From assembly GCA_027579435.1 (NCBI GenBank), contig JANBPK010000256.1, forward strand, positions 1 to 15,555: a DNA stretch of 15,555 nt. The letters are read 5' to 3'. Positions 9,160 to 15,555 of the stretch are shown in pieces (position 1 is the stretch's first letter; each line of letters starts with the position of its first letter). A program made the translations under genes and the position numbers. Source of the DNA: Candolleomyces eurysporus (lineage: Eukaryota; Basidiomycota; Agaricomycetes; Agaricales; Psathyrellaceae). Below the pieces are notes generated by a model, which was not told the origin of the DNA, did not search any database, and was given only the letters and a program-made list of their open reading frames with translations.

Positions 9160-11819
9160 ATGCCTGAGACCTTTGCAATGAAATTCATCCAAGAGAATGG
9201 TCAGTGGTTACCCGATGGGAATGAGCACCAGGGACGGCGTAAGTTTCCTTTGTTTCTGCCTGATACCCCGAGCCGTTAGTCTAATTTCTCCGATAAAGGG
9301 CTTGAATATCGAGCAAAAGACATGTTGTCTTTCATGATGCTAGAAGAAGAAGTTCTGCCCGACGAAGCCGTGAAGCTCAATGGATCGCCCGAGTACACGC
9401 TCGAGGAGCTCAAGAAAGCCAAGGGTCATGCTCAATGGCTCATATCGTCTCCCAACATGTACAGCATCCCCCAAGCTCTGATAGGGGTTCGACACGTCCG
9501 AGCACGAGCGAACGGGAAATATGGGTTGGATGACCGGATGCTGCATCCGCAGGTGGTGTGTAAGGGCTACGAGTGGATAGGATGTATACCTAAACCTTGC
9601 AACGACCTCCACATTCTCCGATGGACGCCTCGTCTGGAGGACACAACATCAGTTACCGGAACCTGGTTCGAAACGGATTGCCGGATTTTCAAGGAAGAGC
9701 ACGTCGATGCATTACGAGGTCAAGCCACCCTCTGCTTCGACATTGCTTTCAAGACCCTGGAACGTCAACGCTCTGCCACCATCCTCTCGTCCATGGTCGC
9801 TCACACTCAACAGTGCCTTGAGCGACTCACCTATGGCCTTCCTTACCGCGACCTCCTCCTCACCGTGGGCGACATTCAACGTGCGTGCCTCGATATCCGG
9901 GGCCTTTCGACTTACATTACCACCTTCTGGCCACGATCCGTCCCCACCTCAATGGAATCCCTCAAACCACACTGCGTAGACACCTCTCTCATGGGTTGCT
10001 TCACCCACAGCAGAGAGGAGGCCCAGTTCCTTCACAGCATCGGAATCCCAGTATGGTGGATCCGCCCCGCATTCTCTGTCAACCAGTTTGATACGAGAGT
10101 ATGGACCTCCGCAAGGCAATCCACAACGTATATTGATCCCAGCGTCGTCAAGGCGGATTACATTGAGGCGGAGTCAGGGAGAAAGGTGTTCACGGATGTT
10201 TATGTTGGTTTAGCGGGCACCGACTTGCAGCGAAGCACCCTGCGTCTCGGATGTCGGGTCTTTGACGTTACTGAAGCCTCCGCGATTGCATACCAGAGGT
10301 TGGAAAAGAAGTATCGCCAGAGTTCAACCGAGGCTGGCAGTAGCATACCATCTCAACCAGGTATGATTTGTCAATTCGAGGACTATATAGTTGTTGACAC
10401 CCGCTTCCTACAGTCTACATTTATTCATTGCTGGATTTTTTGAAGCCCAACCCCGGTCCTTCTGCAGAGACAATTGCCGCTGCTCATCCTTTGCCTACTA
10501 CGCCCTCTCCCAGCTCTTCGAATCTCCCCCCCGCTAGCTTATCAGCCAGCTCTGATCAATCGTCATCCTCATCTTCCAACCCTTCAGCAGATATACCTGT
10601 TTCACGGCACCCTCCAATGCCTCCAAAGACCGACACAAGGCCTCCGGAAATCCCGGTCTGGCGCCGCGCCCTCACCAATATCCAACCATTGTTGAAATCA
10701 GGCCAACGACAAGCCCCTCATTATGCCGGTTATCAGCTCCCAGAAATCGGGCTTTTCTATAACGCTACCGCTGAGAATGAACTCATCTATATCGCAACAT
10801 GGTTGGCAACACGTCAAGTCCACCTTTACAATCTCGCCAACGGAGTCCAGCTTGGAACAATCAAGCGCCAACAGTGGCAGCATTACCTGAAGGCGATACT
10901 CAAGTCTTTAAATCCTGAAGGCGGGCCATCCGGTATCGCAAATTCCTTAACCCTTCAAGACGCGACTCCCGGGCAACCCTCCTCATTGTCAACTCATTCT
11001 CTTCCTACATCGTCATCACATACTCTTCCTGCAATTCCCTCCGGCCAATCGAAACCCAGTACAAAGTCGAAACGCAAATCCAAATCTGGCAGCAACCGTC
11101 CCAGCAAACAAACAAAGAATGACGATGGATCTGACATATATCTCACCTCCCTGCCGGCGCGACAAGAGCGTCTTGACAAAATCCTTTGGTACGAGCAAAC
11201 AATAATGCTTGGATCAAAGGAGGATCTCAAGCAGGCACTGACTCCCGAGATTTCGGCTGAGGTCCTGTATGAGCTGCGGGAGACCACCTTTTGCGTCGAG
11301 TTGATGGCATTGGATCAGGTGCTGGCCCCTCACAAGTGGGGAGGTAGAGAGACCAACAACTCAGACGGAGACAGCCTTGTACAAGTGCGTCTCCAACGGG
11401 AAATGGTTGCGTCGTGTTTTTCCTGTTCAGCCAGGGGAACAGGTTGCCGAAATTTTCCTTTCGATGATTCCTAACGTGGACCGCGGTTTGGCTGCCAAAT
11501 TCTGGGCAGACCGCCATCCTTTTGTCAAGCAACTGCATTTGTTGATGTTGGATTGGGAAGGTTGTCCGAAGGCTATCCGTGAAGTTCCTATTTCTCCTGG
11601 ACCAATTAACACGCCGCGGTTGGAGAAGTTGGTGGTCGACTATTACTGCCAAACCTTCGCAACTTCGTTTGGTCGCGCACCCGTCACTCCTTGCCGCCTC
11701 CCTTACCGTGCACGCATTCGCAAGCAGCCTGCTCGTTCTTTTGGGTCACTGACAGGTACATTGTCCCTTATTTCCGTTGCAGATGTGTGACCTGACATTG
11801 ATCTACAGAGGATAGTTGA
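9160..11819 (+). CDS. Hypothetical protein, expanded agaricomycete-type family (5 exons)
   Basis: Function unknown. Model: 9160-9238, 9299-10360, 10414-11343, 11375-11755, 11809-11819; 2,463 nt, 820 aa, in phase throughout. Introns are 60, 53, 31 and 53 bp. The start ATG (MPETFAMKFIQ) is the first in frame, though open exons upstream could extend it. Roughly in order: residues 27-380 are globular, with EYTLEELKKAKGHAQWL, VVCKGYEWIGC and MGCFTHSREEAQFLHS next to IGIPVWWIRPAF. The last pattern I associate, from memory and without a search, with large unnamed agaricomycete families. Then come a Ser/Pro linker, a second conserved-looking part (GYQLPEIGLFYNATAENEL), a basic Ser/Lys tract that could be a nuclear signal (KSKRKSKSGSNRPSK) and a helical C-terminal part (ELRETTFCVELMALDQVL, WLRRVFPVQPGEQV). 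The 31-bp intron 11344-11374 is unusually short; 11319-11385 also keeps the frame but drops LAPHKWG. The C-terminus is uncertain. Confidence 0.75.
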
Positions 11820-12010
11820 AAGCCGGGCTCGGATGTTCGTCGTCGCTACATTGTAAGTCTCTCTCCTCGAAATATGTGTTAAGTCTGACTCTATGAAGTC
11901 TGCTTGTAGATTCTTGATATGCTATACCTCTTCGCGTAGTTTTGGTAAGTCCGTTGTGCTCTTGTTGAAAAGCGGGAGTTTAACTGTGGATTCTTTCTCC
12001 AGCTATATCG
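11820..12010 (+). other. Spliced-looking 3' region of the 9160 gene
   Basis: Two intron-like segments follow the predicted stop: 11853-11909 (GTAAGT..GTAG, 57 bp) and 11945-12002 (GTAAGT..CCAG, 58 bp), each with a plausible branch sequence (CTGACT, TTAACTG). Either the gene has 3' untranslated introns, or the coding region continues in another frame. From 11809 the frame RIVESRARMFVVATLLF stays open through both splices to a TAG about 10 bases into the last exon. That frame would need a one-base change upstream. Confidence 0.5.
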
Positions 12011-12040
12011 TAGTTATCTTGCAATTCGATATCATGGTTC

Positions 12041-12177
12041 TATAAAGCCCGCAGAGTCTCCGCAGTTAGTCCGAAATTCAGGACTATTTGATAACTAGCA
12101 ATGAGGCCTCATTGTGCTTCTTTCTTTCCTCCCATCATCTTTTCGTCTACGCTCTCTCTCTCNTCCGTTTTTTCCTG
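12041..12177 (+). promoter_or_regulatory. Core-promoter-like region of the KDZ gene
   Basis: TATAAAG at 12041 lies about 137 bases before the proposed ATG at 12178. A C+T-rich tract (about 12116-12175, with an N at 12163) follows and runs almost up to the ATG. TATA-like plus CT-rich leaders are common at fungal promoters. The assignment rests on motif and position only. Confidence 0.4.
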
Positions 12178-15100
12178 ATGTCTTTCAAGGCTCCAAGGCC
12201 CCCGACGCTGGGATCGTACACACCCTCAAGCCGCTGTCTAAGGGAAACCAAGGAAACTCCAGTTCGCCGCCCCTATGGTCTCCCACATGGTGCTGTACTG
12301 CGGCCTCAGGTGGATGTAAGGACGACAACTACCGCTTTTTCTCAACGCGCCCCATGCAGAGGTGATCATTTGAATCGGTTNCCCCCCCTCCACCCTGTCC
12401 CACACCCCTGGACGCGCCAATGAAGACAAGCGGCAAGTCGAGTGGCAACACTGGTGTCAGATGGTATCGGCATTGGTACCCATGTACCTAGGTTTACTCA
12501 AGCGGTCGGAAAACCTCCGGGAAGTGTCCCATGAAGCCTGCAATACCTGTGAATGCTTGGAGAATGTTCGGAAGTTGTCTGTAGTCGTTATATCATTCGA
12601 TGGTATGGCATCCCTACTGCTACTACGTATATGTCTCCGCTTGCTTACCTTGATCTCTGGGCAGAGTTCAAAACCATTACAGTTTGCTCCTGTGCACCTG
12701 GCAAGGCTCTTGTGGCCCATGGATATTTTCCATCAGCACCTGTCCGCCTGAGTTTTGCGTTCGACTTCAAGATGATGGAGTTTGCACGTGAGTTATACTT
12801 GCACTCATCTCCCAATCGGTCTGCGTGGTCTGCAACCCTGGACTCTTTTCTTCGGGGGCGAGGATACCACCTCACAAGTGAAGACATCATCCGCCGCAAG
12901 TTCACAAAGGTGTGTCGCTATTATTCCCTCCTGCTGGCTGAGACGGATGTGTATGTTCGGAAGCAGATCATGTTGCTATCTTCACACATTGGACCTGCTG
13001 GAGGTGACCCTGTACAAGCTGAAGAGGACGATTGGGAGGATGTTGACGATGGACTTGCAAGTGACTATCTTGCATGGTCATGCCAACTTTGCTTTGGAGC
13101 TTGTGCTGAGCATGATGATCAGGCACTGTAAGTCTTGTTTGTGAATTACAGGCATAATTGACATGTATTGGTAGGGTGGACTTGGTGGTATGCTTGGATG
13201 CAAATTTTGTCCAGAAACGACGCAGTCCAAGCCATCATGCAGGAAGGGACGGTCCTGTTCGACACCCACGATCTGCATTTCTGACAGAGGCAGAAGTCAA
13301 AGAGGCCCGTCAGTTGGTTGAAGCAGCACGCCCTACACACGTTCAGGCTGCTGATCCGCCTAGTGATGCAGTTGAGGCAGGAATGAAGGTTTCGCACATG
13401 GTCTTGGATGCATGCTCAGACTCATTCAAGGCAGCTGATGAAAAACGCACCAAGGCAAGCACCAAGTATTTTGCTGACACTGGCTTAATGGCACTTCTGT
13501 GCCGGCATGACCGTGTTTTGTGGCTTGCCAACATGACAACACCTGGGGAGCGCCAGTTCTATGCTATTGCTCTTATCCTCAAGCTCTTCCGTTCAATCCC
13601 TCCTCATTTCACTGTTGGCATTTTATATGACATTGGCTGCCAGCTGCACCGCAGCTGCATGAAATGGGACTTCATTCCAGAATACATCAACCGCATTATC
13701 TGGGGAATCTCCATCTTCCATGCATATGGCCATCAGTGGCCCTGTCAACTGATCTACCATCCTCGCAAGTGTGTTGGCTTTGGTCTCTCTGATGGGGAGG
13801 GGTGTGAGAGGTTTTGGAGTAGTATCCAGGGGCTGGTTCCATCATTGTGTGTATCAGGGGTATGTTTTTCATTTTATTATCATTTGCTATATTCATCCAA
13901 TTTTTGCTCCTTTAGTACCATCAACGTATTTTTGCCCTGGACCTCCAGATCGACTTCTTGCGCGCACAGGGTTTAGCCACACTTGGACATTGGTTGGTGC
14001 GAAAGTGGAAGGCCTGTGCAGAGAAGAAAGAGCCTGCAATCAAGCAGCTAAACAAGTCTCCACGGTCACTAGCTCAGCTCTCAGCATTATGGAATGATCA
14101 AGTCAGCGTTCAAACCCAGCCACTTGTTAACGCGACTTCCAGCTTGGCCNAAAAAATCCATCAAGACTATCCTAGATTTAAAAGATTATCAGAAGTCACT
14201 TGCAAGGGAAATTGATGGTCTGGATAGGATTATAAGTCAAGGAGATGCAGACGGCTTGGATGATATGGTTGGGTTGCGGGCAGACTTGGTTATGAAGCGG
14301 CAACGGACAGAAGCTCAGATTCGGAAGAAGAGGGCAGAGCTGGGTGTTACAGATCAGCAGAATCTGCAGCGGTTGGCTTCCAACAAGTATCTCCAAGTTC
14401 GCATGCAGGCAAAGGCCATGAAGGACCGTATTCAAGCAAGGTTAAGGGAGCGGATGTTTGAATTGGAGCGCTTCAACCGGATTCGTAGTGAGGCAAGTGC
14501 AAGTGGTGAGTCATATGTTTCTTTTCTCTAATGCTGAGCTTATACACTTTCCAAGATCGGCGCTTATATGACCATGTTCAGTCTCAAGTCCATCGACATG
14601 AACCAAGCATACTCAACCTAGTCCAGAAATACAACAAGTTCTGTGATGAATTGGATGGTCTTATCAGAAGTAGAAGAGCTCCTCGCCATGCAGTCAGTCC
14701 TCAGAAACTGGACCGGGCATCTATCTTTTCCTTGGATGTGGATGATCCAATCTGGAATGATCGTGGCTTGATTGGCGAGGATATTGAAGTTCCAGATTGG
14801 CTTGGAGATGATGAGGCTCGCAAGGATATTCAGGCAATGTTGATTTCTCAACGTTGTGATGAAGAAGAATGCTACTTGGTTCGGGAGGCAACATTTCTGC
14901 AGGTGTGGTTTCAGAGGGAATGGGCTCTGCTGCAACAAGCAATTGCAGCATGCAGTATGTTTTTCACTGCTGTTTTCTGACTATATGCTGATTTTTATAG
15001 ATAATGAAGATTTGCTGTATTTCTTCACTTTGCAAAGCTCCCACTTGGTTTACATTGGTGGGGTGTGGAAGGAACAGCTAAAGGACTCCTCTTTGTTGAA

Positions 15101-15365
15101 CAAAGACCTTGATTGGGGACCTACAGCAGAGGATTTTGATAGAGAAATGCTGCTACACAAAGGGTTGGACTTGGTAACTTCTGATGATGCAAGTTCAGTA
15201 AGTTCTTTTACTGGGGAGTTTGAAGATGATCTTGCAGAGGAATTGGAGATGCTGCATTTAGATATAGGCTTTGCAGATGGAGATGATTATATGGCAACAG
15301 TAGAAGATGAAATACCTTCTTCTCCAGATGGTGCACCAAAAAGAAAACGTGGTCGCACTACATAG
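12178..15365 (+). CDS. KDZ (Kyakuja-Dileera-Zisupton) family transposase
   Basis: Predicted cut-and-paste DNA transposase with an RNase H-like core, nuclear. Exons: 12178-12602, 12665-13127, 13175-13859, 13916-14505, 14556-14954, 15001-15365, about 975 aa. All five introns (62, 47, 56, 50, 46 bp) are GT..AG and match in phase. Landmarks: KRQVEWQHWCQMVSALVP near residue 85; a cysteine cluster CNTCEC then CSC (about 119-150), as in CxC modules next to KDZ enzymes; GYFPSAP (about 160); AWSATLDSFLRGRGYHL; SCQLCFG; VVCLDANFVQKRR with the likely first catalytic Asp (about 303); DTGLMALLCRHDRV; LYDIGCQLHRSC with the likely second Asp (about 447); LSDGEGCERFWSS with the likely catalytic Glu (about 503). 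A coiled-coil-like Lys/Glu stretch, an acidic tail and a basic end (PKRKRGR) follow. Frames change at the Ns at 12381 (C-run) and 14150 (A-run), probably consensus errors. Otherwise it looks intact and full length for the family. Confidence 0.95.
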
Positions 15366-15440
15366 ATAGCTCAATAGCACTATTTTATATTGGCCAGATA
15401 GACCAATTGATGATTTAGAAATAGGCAAGCTAGATAAGCT
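15366..15440. other. Short 3' flank between KDZ gene and right repeat
   Basis: Only 75 bp separate the KDZ stop codon from the minisatellite. It contains a small imperfect inverted repeat (ATTGG..CCAAT around 15393-15411) and a possible degenerate repeat start (GCAAGCTAGATAAGCT). There is no clear AATAAA signal, so polyadenylation may occur in or beyond the repeat. Confidence 0.5.
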
Positions 15441-15555
15441 AAGTGGGTGAGCCAGGTAGGCCAAGTGGATGAGCCAGGTAGGCCAAGTGGGCGAGCCAGG
15501 TAAGCCAAGTGGGCGAGCCAGGTAGCCAAGTGGGTGAGCCAGGTAGGCCAAGTGG
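15441..15555. repeat. Right-end 22-bp minisatellite array
   Basis: Five copies (15441-15462, 15463-15484, 15485-15506, 15507-15527 with one base missing, 15528-15549) and the start of a sixth. Each contains AAGTGGGTGAGCCAGGTAG with small changes (GTGGATGAG, GTGGGCGAG). The core GTGGGTGAGCCA and the 22-bp period match the left-end array in the same orientation, but the rest of the unit differs. The window ends inside the array. Confidence 0.97.

Larger units (their letters stand above)
108..15440. mobile_element. Candidate KDZ transposon with two companion genes
   Basis: A near-complete KDZ transposase lies beside two divergently transcribed genes, all between related 22-bp minisatellites. 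KDZ elements of fungi can be large and carry extra genes (established from published work on the superfamily). I did not find terminal inverted repeats or a target-site duplication, so the limits given here are simply the inner edges of the repeat arrays. The two companion genes may instead be host genes next to a KDZ insertion. Confidence 0.4.

Noticed and set aside
15366..15440. Terminal inverted repeat matching the left flank
   Set aside because: I compared the 75 bp by eye with the start of the left flank and saw no convincing complementary stretch; only a 5-base palindrome is present.
1..15555. TET/JBP dioxygenase gene, reported near some fungal KDZ elements
   Set aside because: I looked for an HxD...H iron-binding pattern in the conserved-looking parts of both companion proteins and found none in a suitable context.
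1..15555. LTR retrotransposon or matching long terminal repeats
   Set aside because: The end repeats are 22-bp tandem units, not long identical repeats, and no reverse transcriptase or integrase motif was found.

Overview
The window looks like an agaricomycete (mushroom-forming basidiomycete) sequence. Its genes are split by many very short introns (about 46-67 bp, GT..AG). One gene is a clear Kyakuja-Dileera-Zisupton (KDZ) transposase. A second encodes a protein of a type I associate with expanded, unnamed agaricomycete families. The sequence begins and ends inside 22-bp tandem repeats, and it carries single Ns, most of which coincide with frame shifts or homopolymer runs. This suggests a contig whose ends were set by unassembled repeats and whose consensus has indel errors.

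Layout. 1-107: 22-bp minisatellite. 108-1469: A+T-rich DNA with no supportable gene. 1470-5631 (minus strand): a 12-exon gene of about 1,095 codons. Its N-terminal Pro-rich part is built from tandemly duplicated exon-plus-intron units. It has apparent frame breaks at a 13-G run (3385-3397) and at two Ns, and one in-frame TGA near the start. 5632-7640: no confirmed gene, but further degenerate repeats of about 130-170 bp with minus-strand splice-donor-like sites. 7634-9150: plus-strand leader made of repeated exon/intron-like units, partly in frame with the next gene. 9160-11819 (plus): 5-exon gene, about 820 aa, unrecognised function. 11820-12010: spliced-looking 3' region. 12178-15365 (plus): 6-exon KDZ transposase, about 975 aa, with cysteine cluster, GYFP-type motif and the likely catalytic D..D..E residues visible. 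15441-15555: second 22-bp minisatellite, sharing a 12-base core with the left one in the same orientation.

Reading as a whole. The simplest model is a KDZ DNA transposon, or a KDZ insertion in a repeat-rich region, with two divergently transcribed companion genes upstream of the transposase. The most unusual feature is that both companions carry 5' regions made of tandemly duplicated exon-intron units, and in the minus-strand gene these add in-frame Pro-rich peptide repeats. I could not assign a biochemical function to either companion. No TET/JBP dioxygenase, sometimes linked to fungal KDZ elements, was found.
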